The position numbers were made by a program, and so were the translations under genes. Positions 10,083 through 18,571 of a stretch of DNA of 64,000 nucleotides are shown in pieces (position 1 is the first letter of the stretch; each line of letters starts with the position of its first letter). Under the pieces are notes generated by a model that saw only the letters and a list, made by a program, of their open reading frames with translations, was not told the origin of the DNA and ran no database searches. Source of the DNA: Thainema sp966674685 (lineage in GTDB: Bacteria > Cyanobacteriota > Cyanobacteriia > Phormidesmidales > Phormidesmidaceae); the NCBI GenBank assembly GCA_966674685.1, contig CBKWJC010000015.1, forward strand, positions 21,432 to 85,431, written 5' to 3'.

Positions 10083-11165
10083 CTATGCCTTAACAGCCTG
10101 CTTGTCGGTCTTCGCATCGAGTTCACCGCTGGCATATTTTGCAGCGTAAACTTCGATGGGAGCCTGCTTGATCTTGCTTGCATTGCCAGCGGTACCAAAC
10201 GCGTCATAGCGCTCAGCACAAACTTGCTTCATGTACTTGATCGAAGGCTTCATGAAGTGGCGAGGGTCGAAGTTGCTGGGATCTTTAGCCGCAGCTTCAC
10301 GAATCGCCGCCGTGATTGCCAAGCGGTTGTCAGTGTCGATATTGACCTTGCGAACGCCGCTCTTGATACCCTTTTGGATTTCCTCGATGGGTACACCGTA
10401 GGTTTCAGGAATCTGGCCGCCGTACTGGTTGATCATATCCAACCACTCCTGAGGAACGGAGGATGATCCGTGCATAACTAGGTGGGTGTTGGGTAGACGG
10501 CTGTGAATCTCTTCGATGCGGCTGATTGCCAGAATTTCACCAGTCGGCTTGCGGGTGAACTTGTATGCACCGTGGCTGGTTCCGATCGCAACTGCGAGCG
10601 CGTCAACCTGGGTTTGCTCAACGAAGTCAACTGCCTCATCGGGATCAGTCAGTAACTGCTCTTTGCTGAGCGTACCTTCAAAACCGTGGCCGTCTTCTGC
10701 TTCACCTTGGCCTGTTTCTAGAGAACCCAAGCAGCCGAGTTCGCCTTCTACGCTAACGCCGATGGCATGAGCAACCTTTACAACCTCACGGGTTACGTTA
10801 ACGTTGTATTCATAGCTAGCAGGGGTTTTAGCGTCTGCTTCGAGAGAGCCGTCCATCATGACGCTGGTGAAGCCGTTGCGGATTGCGGAGTAGCAAGTTG
10901 CAGGGCTGTTGCCATGATCTTGGTGCATGGCAATGGGAATATGAGGATACGATTCAACTGCTGCAACTACAAGGTGACGCAGGAAGTTTTCACCTGCATA
11001 CTGACGTGCACCCCGAGAAGCTTGCAGAATGACAGGGCTATCTGTCTCGTCAGCAGCCTGCATAATCGCGAGGATCTGCTCCATATTGTTTACGTTGTAA
11101 GCCGGAATTCCGTAGCCTTCTTGAGCCGCGTGATCCAGCAGCAGCCGCATTGGTACAAGCGCCAT
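10083..11165 (-). CDS. fbaA: Fructose-1,6-bisphosphate aldolase, class II
   Basis: Zinc-dependent aldolase of the Calvin cycle and glycolysis; in cyanobacteria this class also condenses erythrose-4-phosphate with DHAP to sedoheptulose-1,7-bisphosphate. The 360-residue protein shows the class II motifs: IAMHQDHG with the catalytic Asp and zinc His, VMMDGSLE, VSVEGELGCLGS, IGTSHGAYKF with the second zinc His, and LVMHGSSSVP with the third. Length and motifs match the cyanobacterial CbbA/FbaA type. It is monocistronic, with a strong terminator at 9964-9998 and a roughly 500-bp upstream spacer. An AGGAGGA Shine-Dalgarno precedes the ATG. Confidence 0.96.
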   Translation of the reverse strand: MALVPMRLLLDHAAQEGYGIPAYNVNNMEQILAIMQAADETDSPVILQASRGARQYAGENFLRHLVVAAVESYPHIPIAMHQDHGNSPATCYSAIRNGFTSVMMDGSLEADAKTPASYEYNVNVTREVVKVAHAIGVSVEGELGCLGSLETGQGEAEDGHGFEGTLSKEQLLTDPDEAVDFVEQTQVDALAVAIGTSHGAYKFTRKPTGEILAISRIEEIHSRLPNTHLVMHGSSSVPQEWLDMINQYGGQIPETYGVPIEEIQKGIKSGVRKVNIDTDNRLAITAAIREAAAKDPSNFDPRHFMKPSIKYMKQVCAERYDAFGTAGNASKIKQAPIEVYAAKYASGELDAKTDKQAVKA

Positions 11166-11670
11166 AGATAGTCCTCCTAATCGACTTTGATAGCAGCGAT
11201 AGCTACCTAAATTCGCTTGAATCCAGATAGCTCAAAATATCCCATTGCGAGAGGGAGCTGCCCTATAAAGCTAATATTATGACAATTTCTAACGTATGAC
11301 TAACTGTTTTGACAAAAGCCCAGCCGTATTTTGCAGAATTTTGCCAAAACTCACAGTCTGTATTATCCGCTGTGTTATCTACAGTTGGCGAGAGATACCA
11401 AATCGCTGACGGTGCGAATCATAGGTATAAATTATACGAATTATGGGCATAAATCATCACCCAATTTCGCAACCCCAAATTGTTTCAGCCTTCATAGCAG
11501 TTGGCCGCAAGATAGCCGCAAGCTAACTGCTAGGCTAGATCGATAAATACAAAGAAATGTAAAATTTCTTCTGCGATCGCGAATTCAGCCTGCGTGACGG
11601 GGATTCTACCTTTAGTTAGATCGACTACATCTCAACCGATTTAAATCACGCAGTCGTGGAAGGAATCGCT
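11166..11670. other. Divergent spacer between fba and a secreted-protein gene
   Basis: About 500 bases, AT-rich, with a HIP1 octamer near 11574. It should carry the divergent promoters of fba (leftward) and the gene at 11671 (rightward). I see no conserved RNA, repeat or clear operator. Confidence 0.5.
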
Positions 11671-12042
11671 ATGGTTACGCGTAACATTATCCGCTCAGTT
11701 GTTCTTGCTGCGGGCATGACCTCTGCTGTTGTCATGGGCAGCGCCTTTAAAGCCGAAGCCCAGAGCCGCGAACTTTGGTTACATAACGGCGAAACCATAA
11801 CCGTTGAAGGCTTTTTCTTGTCTGGAGAAAATATTTTCGGCTGGTGTGACGGTGACTGCTATGACCTCGATATTGCCCTATATGACGCCGAGGGTAACTT
11901 CATCATGCAGGATGTTGAACCGGATGCCAACCCTACGGTGTACGCCCCCTATGACGGCACATTCTACGTCACGCTAGGCATGCCGAACTGTAGCCATCCG
12001 AGTGGTTGTGCGGTTTGGGTGGATTCCGATCAGGGTTTTTAG
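11671..12042 (+). CDS. Small secreted protein, function unknown
   Basis: A 123-residue protein beginning MVTRN with a clear Sec signal peptide: basic start, hydrophobic stretch at about 8-27 and an A-E-A cleavage site near residue 34. The mature part of about 90 residues is acidic and rich in Trp, Tyr, Asp and Gly. It has four Cys in two close pairs (WCDGDCYD and NCSHPSGC), consistent with disulfides in the periplasm or outside the cell. The pattern DLDIALYDAEGNFI followed by YAPYDGTFYVTL resembles bacterial pre-peptidase C-terminal beta-sandwich domains, but this is only a resemblance. An in-frame ATG five codons earlier (11656) is an alternative start. I do not recognise the family. Confidence 0.7.
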   Translation: MVTRNIIRSVVLAAGMTSAVVMGSAFKAEAQSRELWLHNGETITVEGFFLSGENIFGWCDGDCYDLDIALYDAEGNFIMQDVEPDANPTVYAPYDGTFYVTLGMPNCSHPSGCAVWVDSDQGF

Positions 12043-12186
12043 CTCTTATAGCCATTGCTATCTAGGTTGAGACAACTGGACAATCTAACGTTCAAACGTT
12101 TTCAGTATTTTCCAATGTTCTAACCGATGTGGCTACGGCTATAAGTCAGCTTTTGTGACTGAAGCCGTCTGAATTGTAAGAGTATC

Positions 12187-12227
12187 AAAAGGAAAGGGAT
12201 TGCACCCAGTGCAATCCCTTTCCTTTT
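12187..12227. terminator. Strong bidirectional terminator hairpin
   Basis: Perfect 19-bp stem AAAAGGAAAGGGATTGCAC (12187-12205) / 12209-12227 with a 3-base loop. It lies between the rightward secreted-protein gene and the leftward tRNA-Lys, directly downstream of both. Confidence 0.8.
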
Positions 12228-12243
12228 AGCTCTGAGTTAAAAA

Positions 12244-12315
12244 TGGGTCGCCCGGGATTCGAACCCGAGACCAGTCGGTTAAAAGCCGAATGCTCTACCG
12301 CTGAGCTAGCGACCC
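12244..12315 (-). tRNA. trnK-TTT: tRNA-Lys (anticodon TTT)
   Basis: A 72-base cloverleaf read leftward: acceptor GGGTCGC/GCGACCC, D-arm GCTC...GAGC, anticodon loop CTTTTAA, T-loop TTCGAAT, discriminator A, CCA not encoded. The first pair of the anticodon stem is T opposed to C rather than a Watson-Crick pair. The terminator at 12187-12227 follows directly. Confidence 0.95.
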
Positions 12316-12394
12316 TTGGGTGACGTCGAAAACGTTCTGTCTCAATGCCGATTATCACCTTAACATGGATTGCAAGTTTGTAGCACAATTTTTT

Positions 12395-12532
12395 TGGATT
12401 TTTTGGTGGGTGAGTGAATAGGAGGGTGGATGGGTAGGTGGGTTAACGGTTGATGGTTGATGGTTTAGGGCGGATGGGTAGGTGTTGATGGTTGATAGAT
12501 AATTGTTTGGGCAGATGTGTGGTGGGTAGAAG
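12395..12532. repeat. G-rich low-complexity spacer with GGTGGATGGGTAG units
   Basis: Contains GGTGGATGGGTAGGTGGG and CGGATGGGTAGGTG separated by GGTTGATGGTTGATGG repeats. The same GGTGGATGGGTAG word occurs near 40020, with variants near 23608 and 39976 and in reverse orientation near 38720. Confidence 0.6.
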
Positions 12533-13411
12533 TTAGTGGGCTAGGGTGCTGACTTCGAATTTGATGTGGCTTGTAAAGGACTGCTGGGGGTCGAGACGAA
12601 TTAGCGAGTCTCCGGTGTTGAGAGCGTTGCGAGGGGCTGTCCAGGGTTCAAGGCAGTAATAGTCTTTGCCGTTGACTGTCCAGAAAACCAGGGTGGAAAA
12701 GGCATCGTCGTAGGTCAGCGTGAGAGTCAAGTTGCGATCGCGATCTTGCACCTGAGCAGACTGACGGGATAGGGGTTTAAAGGCAACATCAATTTCATCG
12801 GCTGTGATGTCTGCAAACTGACCCGTAAACGGATGCATTGCTTTGTTGATTTGGTCTTGGAACTGATCGGCAGGAATATCAAAGTCAAGCTGGGTTTTAT
12901 CATTGACCTGAAAGTAGGGATGAAAGCCGAGGGAAAAGGGCATAGTGCGATCGCTGCGGTTTTCGACCACTTGGTCAATCGTGAGCGTATTTCCGGCTAG
13001 GCGATAGGTGAGACGCACAGAAAACGCGAAGGGGTAAACGGCTAGGGTTTGCTCATTCTGGGTCAACTGCACGGTTAGCGCCGCTTCATCGTGCGTTGCT
13101 CGTTCAACGACTTCCCAGGGCAGATCTCGGCCAAAGCCGTGCTGTTTTAGCGTATAAGTCTGTCCGTCCAGCGTGTATTGGTTGTCTGGCAAGTTGCCGC
13201 AGATGGGAAACAGTACCGGAATGCCGCCTCGCACTGAGAGCGACGGATCGGCGAAACGGGCTGCATCAAAATATAGAATCTCCTGCCCTTTGAGTCGCCA
13301 GTGGGTGATTAATCCACCTCGTTCGGGGACAACGTCTAACTCAGCCTGGGCTGCTTGGTCGTAGAGCGTATAGGTGCGGTATTGGTTTTGATTGATGGAA
13401 ATAGCAAACAC
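12533..13411 (-). CDS. Aldose 1-epimerase / mutarotase-like protein
   Basis: Galactose-mutarotase-fold enzyme that interconverts anomers of sugars or sugar phosphates. Visible features are ELDVVPERGGLITHWRLKG at the N-terminus, GGIPVLFPICGNLP with the substrate-binding region, KQHGFGRD with the conserved catalytic-type His, and LGFHPYFQV with the second His. About 292 residues is normal. I place the start at the GTG at 13411 because a GAGGAA Shine-Dalgarno precedes it and relatives begin VFAI; an upstream ATG at 13441 would add ten residues that do not look conserved. Exact sugar not predictable. Confidence 0.85.
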   Translation of the reverse strand: MFAISINQNQYRTYTLYDQAAQAELDVVPERGGLITHWRLKGQEILYFDAARFADPSLSVRGGIPVLFPICGNLPDNQYTLDGQTYTLKQHGFGRDLPWEVVERATHDEAALTVQLTQNEQTLAVYPFAFSVRLTYRLAGNTLTIDQVVENRSDRTMPFSLGFHPYFQVNDKTQLDFDIPADQFQDQINKAMHPFTGQFADITADEIDVAFKPLSRQSAQVQDRDRNLTLTLTYDDAFSTLVFWTVNGKDYYCLEPWTAPRNALNTGDSLIRLDPQQSFTSHIKFEVSTLAH

Positions 13412-13703
13412 GTTTAATTCCTCGATCACCTCGATAATCAATTTTGGCCGATGATGTATGGCGCTATGCGCGACTGCTCAAAAACGACTCGGCCTACCCT
13501 GATACCAAATTTGACTAGAAAGAACCCGAATTGTTCGTTGTCAAGCACAGCCTGATGTTTACAACGAACAGCAACTGGTTTGTATGAGTGGTTTTCGTAT
13601 CGTTACGTAAGGCTATACTGTTTCAGTCAAAAAATCAGTCAAAAAGCAGGTCAAAAAAATGATGAGTTGCACGTAATGCGTACAACTCATGAAACTTATC
13701 GAA

Positions 13704-16418
13704 CTAGGGTTGATTTGGGTTGGCAGACTCTACGCTAACTTCAGGCGGAGCAACCTGATTAGTACCTGTATGGTCTGCTGGTCTAGCAGGCAGATTGGGT
13801 AACTGAGGTTCAGTCAACTTGGGCAGTTTTAGCTCAACAGTTGGCGCTTTAAATTTCGGTTCTGTTTGGCCATTGTTGGTATGGAGATGCGTGATTTCGG
13901 TGTTGAGCGCAACCTCAATCTGATCGATCGCGATCGCATCTTCTCCCTCATTTGTCACGGCTGAATTGGATGGATGAGTAGTTTCAGCATCAGGAACCGC
14001 CGCGACCGGATGGGATTTAACAGGTTGATTCACCAGTGGCCCGACCAGTGGCTCCTCAACAGGTGCGATCGCGCCATCGGGAGTTGGTGGTTGTACAGGC
14101 GCATCCGCCGGACTGATTGGGGAACTGGTTGGGGGTGCGATCGCATCTGCATCTAATTCAGGACGGCTCGAATTTGATCCATCTGATTCCGTTACATCAG
14201 GCGCAGCCGTTTCTAGATCAACTGGATTGCTGTATGGATCGGGATTTAGTTCGGGATTGTAAGAATCTAAATTCGTGTTGTCCAGTTCGGGAATATTGCG
14301 GCTTTCAGCACCCTTTTCAGAACCCTGATTATCAAGCGAATTGAAGGGATTAAAAGGATTAATTTCAGTGGGAGCACTCTCCGAATTCTCCTCCCCCGAT
14401 TCCTTAAGCTTGGCATCCGCGTCCGAATTCTCTAGCTCGGACTGATCAAGTTCAACGTCCTTAAGCTTGGAGTCATCCAGCCCAGACGGTATTGTTTCGG
14501 GTAAAACATCGCCTAGCTGCTCCTCCACATTGAGATTTGGATCGCCGAAATATTTTGGCCCGGAAGCTGGGGCTTGATCGATGCCACTCTCCACTGGGGC
14601 AAATTGATCCACTGGCGCAGCATCCAGCTTGTCTACTTTCGAGGGTGACTGCGGCTGTAGCTGTGGCTCAGAACGGTTTTCAATATTGTCATCAAGCTGA
14701 TCTTTGACGTCCTCCTTGAGCGCGTCCTCATTCAGCTCATCTGGATTGAGAATTTCCATCTCTGGCGCAGTTGGATCAACAAATGGCGCATCTGGATTAG
14801 CTGGACGTTCGGGTTCAATCTCTGGCTGGCGCAGATCTAAGACCATTGGCACTTTTAACGGCTGCTCAAAGGCTGCAGACGATTGATGAATGCGGTCTAA
14901 AATTTCGTCTCCATGTCGGCCCTTCGCTAGCTGAGGACGACCATCCTTTACCGTTACCGGAACGAACTCTACCTTCATCTGATCCGGCTTCAGAGAGACT
15001 TTCAGCACTGCCGTATCAAACCCAGCGTAGGGATCGTCCTCTATCATCAGATCGCCCAAGGAATAAGCAATCGGTCGTCCTTTATAAACCTCCGCACCTT
15101 GCAGCACGTCGGGATGCTGCCCCACAACTAAATCTGCGCCTTGGTCAATGGCGAATCGGGCTATATCTTTTTGCCAATCTTCAACCGCCGAAGCTGACAG
15201 TTCCTCACTCCAGCGATAGCTGACGACAATCCAGTCCACCTGATCGCGAATGGCTTTGATATCTTCTGCGACCATGGTTTGCTCTTGGGGATTAATGCCT
15301 GCGCTACCTCGTTCTGCGGCTAACCAGTCCGCACCAGAATAGCCCAGATAGGCAACTCGCTGCCCTTTTACGTCGATGATTTCGGGGCGGCGAGCTTCTC
15401 GCACATCGCGTCCGGCCCCCATGCGGTAAACCCCAGCCTGATCCAAGGATTTAATCGTCTCTAGTAATCCCGCTTCGCCATAATCGACAATTTGGTCGTC
15501 GGCTAGATTCACAATGTCGATGCCGCTCTGCTTAAAGGCTGCCGCTGATTCTGAGCGGGTGCGATCGTACATTTCCTCTTCTAGAGAGGTGGCTGCATTG
15601 GCTAGCGGTTCGGCTAAGCTGACCATTGATAAATCGGCTGACTGGGTTGTATCCAGCTCAGCCAGTAGACCACCTGAACGTTCGGCTGCACCCACATTAA
15701 AGTCAGCCGGAGAAACTTCTCCGCCAAACATTAGGGTCACTGTAGGGTCGGAGGGATTTTTGACATCCTCATGCTGTAGGACTGCGACGGTTTCTAACGC
15801 GGCCTGCACGGTACTGGGTCGATTGGTCGCAACTCGCGAGGTGGGATTGGTTTTGGAAATCACGGGCAAGGTGGGTGAAGGGCGTGAGGTGAGGTTCTCT
15901 AACCAAAAGCCCATCAAGAAAGCTGCGATCGCAGATCCACTCAGCATAAACGACCGCACCAGTTTAAGCTGCTGCGGCGATGAAAACGTCAGCGTCAGCC
16001 AAGCGGGAGAGGATGAGTTGCTAATCTTCGGTGGAATATGAGCGGCACGAGCTTTGACATCAACGGTTTGTGGCCCTTGCTGTCGCTGCCGTCGCTCAGT
16101 TCGGGTCGGAATCCGCACCGTTTGCTGCCAAATAAAATCTGACTGACCGATATAGCGAGCCAGGATATGAACTCCCTCAATCAGATCCGACTCTAACTGC
16201 CACAGCCGATGACAGATAAATCGCACTAAGCGATCGCGAATCGGCTTGCGATGAAATTCCACCACGGTTTGCAAACAGCCCGGACGAGCGGCTTGCACCT
16301 GCACATAAATACCCTGTGGCACTAGTTGGCTATTGAGCCAATAGGCCAGCGCCCGAAAGTTGCCATTTCGTGCTAATTCAACGACAGATTGCTGCTGCGA
16401 CACATCCAGCTTGGACAT
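13704..16418 (-). CDS. CapA-like metallophosphoesterase-fold membrane protein with long acidic tail
   Basis: A 904-residue protein of four parts. An N-terminal domain (about 1-125) looks like a conserved cyanobacterial module. A membrane segment lies near 152-172. A CapA/YwtB (poly-gamma-glutamate synthesis, calcineurin-like) domain at about 225-530 has MFGGEVSPA, NLADDQIVDYGEAG, YLGYSG and VVGQHPDVLQGAEVYKGRPIAYSLGDLMI. The last roughly 370 residues are Pro/Asp/Glu/Asn-rich and look disordered. The GQHPHV-type motif of CapA is here GQHPDV, and the usual GD..F..N start is altered, so catalysis is uncertain. Topology suggests a periplasmic CapA domain and tail. It is monocistronic; a surface polymer role is inferred from the family only. 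Confidence 0.75.
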   Translation of the reverse strand: MSKLDVSQQQSVVELARNGNFRALAYWLNSQLVPQGIYVQVQAARPGCLQTVVEFHRKPIRDRLVRFICHRLWQLESDLIEGVHILARYIGQSDFIWQQTVRIPTRTERRQRQQGPQTVDVKARAAHIPPKISNSSSPAWLTLTFSSPQQLKLVRSFMLSGSAIAAFLMGFWLENLTSRPSPTLPVISKTNPTSRVATNRPSTVQAALETVAVLQHEDVKNPSDPTVTLMFGGEVSPADFNVGAAERSGGLLAELDTTQSADLSMVSLAEPLANAATSLEEEMYDRTRSESAAAFKQSGIDIVNLADDQIVDYGEAGLLETIKSLDQAGVYRMGAGRDVREARRPEIIDVKGQRVAYLGYSGADWLAAERGSAGINPQEQTMVAEDIKAIRDQVDWIVVSYRWSEELSASAVEDWQKDIARFAIDQGADLVVGQHPDVLQGAEVYKGRPIAYSLGDLMIEDDPYAGFDTAVLKVSLKPDQMKVEFVPVTVKDGRPQLAKGRHGDEILDRIHQSSAAFEQPLKVPMVLDLRQPEIEPERPANPDAPFVDPTAPEMEILNPDELNEDALKEDVKDQLDDNIENRSEPQLQPQSPSKVDKLDAAPVDQFAPVESGIDQAPASGPKYFGDPNLNVEEQLGDVLPETIPSGLDDSKLKDVELDQSELENSDADAKLKESGEENSESAPTEINPFNPFNSLDNQGSEKGAESRNIPELDNTNLDSYNPELNPDPYSNPVDLETAAPDVTESDGSNSSRPELDADAIAPPTSSPISPADAPVQPPTPDGAIAPVEEPLVGPLVNQPVKSHPVAAVPDAETTHPSNSAVTNEGEDAIAIDQIEVALNTEITHLHTNNGQTEPKFKAPTVELKLPKLTEPQLPNLPARPADHTGTNQVAPPEVSVESANPNQP

Positions 16419-16767
16419 TACCCCACACTCCTCGTACCAAAACCAACCGCGATCGCTCTGAAAACCTGGGAACGGTATTGATCAGTTGCATCAGTGCATC
16501 GCAACCACTCAAGCCCATTCTCAGATTCCACTTCACAGGCTGGTGTAAATTGCAAACTAACCAACGCTAGACCTAGCGTTGGCCATTCACTTTCTTTTCA
16601 GTCAGAGCTTAGCTCAAATGTTTCAGATCGGCGCATTTTTTTGCAAAATCTCAGATTAAATCCAGGCATGGATACTATATGTTTTGCCACGGCATATCTA
16701 AAGTTTTCGCCTTACTCAAATATGCTGTGGGCTGGAATATGTGCAAATGGTTGATTATGGAGGGAGA
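16419..16767. other. Divergent spacer with a 10-bp hairpin
   Basis: About 350 bases between the leftward CapA-like gene and the rightward DUF6888 gene. The only structure seen is CCAACGCTAG / CTAGCGTTGG (16561-16582), a perfect 10-bp inverted repeat around two bases, which could be an operator or attenuator. Short open frames here have no coding character. Confidence 0.45.
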
Positions 16768-16941
16768 ATGTGTACTACAGCACAAGCAATAAAATGCTTT
16801 CAGCTCTGCTGTGACTTGACCAGCAAATACTGCTCGATTGATCTAGTGGCTTTGGATCAACGAACTGGGTGTGTAATTATCTTGGCAAGGGAAGAAATCA
16901 ATATTGAGATTAATCTGAATGGAGATTGGAGGTTTGTATGA
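16768..16941 (+). CDS. DUF6888 family small protein
   Basis: A 57-residue protein matching the cyanobacterial DUF6888 pattern: TxxQAIxCFQLCxDL near the start, then IDLVALDQRTGCVIILAREE and a C-terminal NLNGDWRFV. A GGAGGGAGA Shine-Dalgarno directly precedes this ATG; an ATG nine codons upstream (16741) is possible. It overlaps the following DUF6887 gene by four bases (ATGA). These two families are commonly adjacent in cyanobacteria and their function is not known to me. The tight coupling and small size resemble toxin-antitoxin pairs, but nothing in the sequence proves this. Confidence 0.75.
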   Translation: MCTTAQAIKCFQLCCDLTSKYCSIDLVALDQRTGCVIILAREEINIEINLNGDWRFV

Positions 16942-17147
16942 GCGCCAAACCAGATTTTGCTACGATGACCACTCCGCAGCTTCGAGCCTATGTTTTAGAG
17001 CATCGAAACGATGAGAAAGCGTTACAAACGTACCTTGATAGACGGCATGCTGAGCAACCAGATTCACAGGTATATAAAGCTGACGATAACGTAGCTGATG
17101 CGATCGCAGAATATATAAATCGCAGGAGGGAGGAAGGGGCTCCCTAA
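16938..17147 (+). CDS. DUF6887 family small protein
   Basis: A 69-residue charged, helical protein. The start motif PDFATMTTPQLRAYVLEHRND is the DUF6887 signature, followed by EKALQTYLDR. I chose the ATG at 16938 because it overlaps the DUF6888 stop and has GGAGG eight bases upstream (16926-16930); an upstream ATG at 16926 lies inside that Shine-Dalgarno. Function unknown; the partner arrangement suggests the two products act together. Confidence 0.78.
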   Translation: MSAKPDFATMTTPQLRAYVLEHRNDEKALQTYLDRRHAEQPDSQVYKADDNVADAIAEYINRRREEGAP

Positions 17148-17186
17148 TTGCCCTCCTGTTTCAATATCTCTTAGTAACTCAGCAAC

Positions 17187-18437
17187 CTAGTACCAACTCA
17201 CAGATGGAGGTGTTGTCTCTACTAAACGTCTACCCTGGGAAATGACGTGGGTGACTGTGGCGCGGCGGCGAATCGCTTCATAGGGACTCTCAGCATCCAG
17301 CACAATCAAGTTCGCAGGTTTGCCCACTTCAATGCCGTACTGATCCTCGATTTTGAGTGTTTTGGCTCCGTTCGTTGTCACCATATTGAAACACGCTTCA
17401 ATCTCAGGCATCCCCGTCATCTGCGACACATGCACCGCCATCGCCGCCACGTCGATCATGTTGCCGTTGCCCAGGCTATACCAGGGGTCTTGAATATCAT
17501 CGTGACCGAGGCTAACGTTGATGCCGCGCTGCCACAGCTCTTTTACCCGCGTCACGCCGCGCCGTTTCGGATAGGTGTCCATCCGTCCCTGGAGCGTGAT
17601 ATTCACCAGCGGATTGGAAATAAAGTTCATCTGCGATCGCACTAAGTTGCTCATCAGCTTGAACGCATAGGCATTGTTGTAGGAGCCAAAGGCCGTCGTG
17701 TGGCTAGCTGTGACCCGTGATCCCATGCCAGAGCGAATCGTGCAGGCGGCCATCACTTCCACAAAGCGAGACTGCTCATCGTCAATTTCATCGCAGTGGA
17801 CATCAATCAGCTTGTCGTACTTTTCCGCTAGCTCAAAAATCCGGTGAATCGAATTCACGCCATCTTCGCGGGTCAGCTCATAGTGGGGAATGCCGCCCAC
17901 TGCATCCGCGCCCAGCTTCAGCGCTTCTTCAATCAGTTCGTCATTGCGAGGACTGCCATAAATGCCGTCTTGGGGAAACGCCACCACTTGCAGCGTCATC
18001 CAGTCTTTGACTTCCTCTCGCACTTCCAGCAGCGCTTTTAGTGCCGTTAGCGTCTGCTCACTGACATCGGCGTGACTGCGGACGAAGAGAACCCCCTGCT
18101 GGGCCTGGAGCTTTAAAGTTGCGATCGCACGCTCTTTTACATCTTCCAGTGACAAGCCCTGTTTACGCTCTCGCCAGATTTCAATGCCTTCAAATAAGGT
18201 GCCGCTCTGGTTCCAGCGAGGCTGTCCTGCCGTCATTGCGGTGTCTAAATGAACGTGAGACTCCACAAAGGGAGGGCTGACCAGTTGACCGTTAATGTCT
18301 ATCACATCGGCTGTGGCGTTATGCGGAAGTTGAGGTGCGATCGCGCTAATTTTGCCGTCTCGAACCTCGATATCCACTAAATCAGGCTGCCCTAAAACAC
18401 GACAGCCACGTAAGACCAGAGCAGCCGCAGTAGACAT
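17187..18437 (-). CDS. codA: Cytosine deaminase (amidohydrolase family)
   Basis: Metal-dependent hydrolase converting cytosine (and possibly other pyrimidines or triazines) to uracil for salvage. Length 416 is close to E. coli CodA (427). Motifs: SPPFVESHVHLDTAMTAG with the HxH metal ligands, DVHCDEIDDEQSRF with the metal His and the catalytic Glu region, VTASHTTAFGSYNN, and GHDDIQDPWYSLGNGNM with the last metal Asp. A beta-domain of about 50 residues flanks the barrel at each end. No permease (codB) is adjacent. Other members of this family act on related ring amines, so the substrate is inferred. Confidence 0.88.
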   Translation of the reverse strand: MSTAAALVLRGCRVLGQPDLVDIEVRDGKISAIAPQLPHNATADVIDINGQLVSPPFVESHVHLDTAMTAGQPRWNQSGTLFEGIEIWRERKQGLSLEDVKERAIATLKLQAQQGVLFVRSHADVSEQTLTALKALLEVREEVKDWMTLQVVAFPQDGIYGSPRNDELIEEALKLGADAVGGIPHYELTREDGVNSIHRIFELAEKYDKLIDVHCDEIDDEQSRFVEVMAACTIRSGMGSRVTASHTTAFGSYNNAYAFKLMSNLVRSQMNFISNPLVNITLQGRMDTYPKRRGVTRVKELWQRGINVSLGHDDIQDPWYSLGNGNMIDVAAMAVHVSQMTGMPEIEACFNMVTTNGAKTLKIEDQYGIEVGKPANLIVLDAESPYEAIRRRATVTHVISQGRRLVETTPPSVSWY

Positions 18438-18503
18438 AGCTGAACACCTCGCAAAACGATGCCCTGACTATAGCAAGAGTGCCAGCGAAAATGTGTATCC
18501 AAA

Positions 18504-18547
18504 AAGCCGTGAAGCTTCTCAAACGCATTCGAGAAGCTTCACGGCTT
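18504..18547 (-). terminator. Intrinsic terminator of ndhH
   Basis: Perfect 17-bp stem (18504-18520 / 18531-18547) with a 10-base loop, 24 bp after the ndhH stop. On the minus strand it runs into TTTTT. Confidence 0.85.
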
Positions 18548-18571
18548 AGCTACAGGTTTAGCAGGCTGAAC

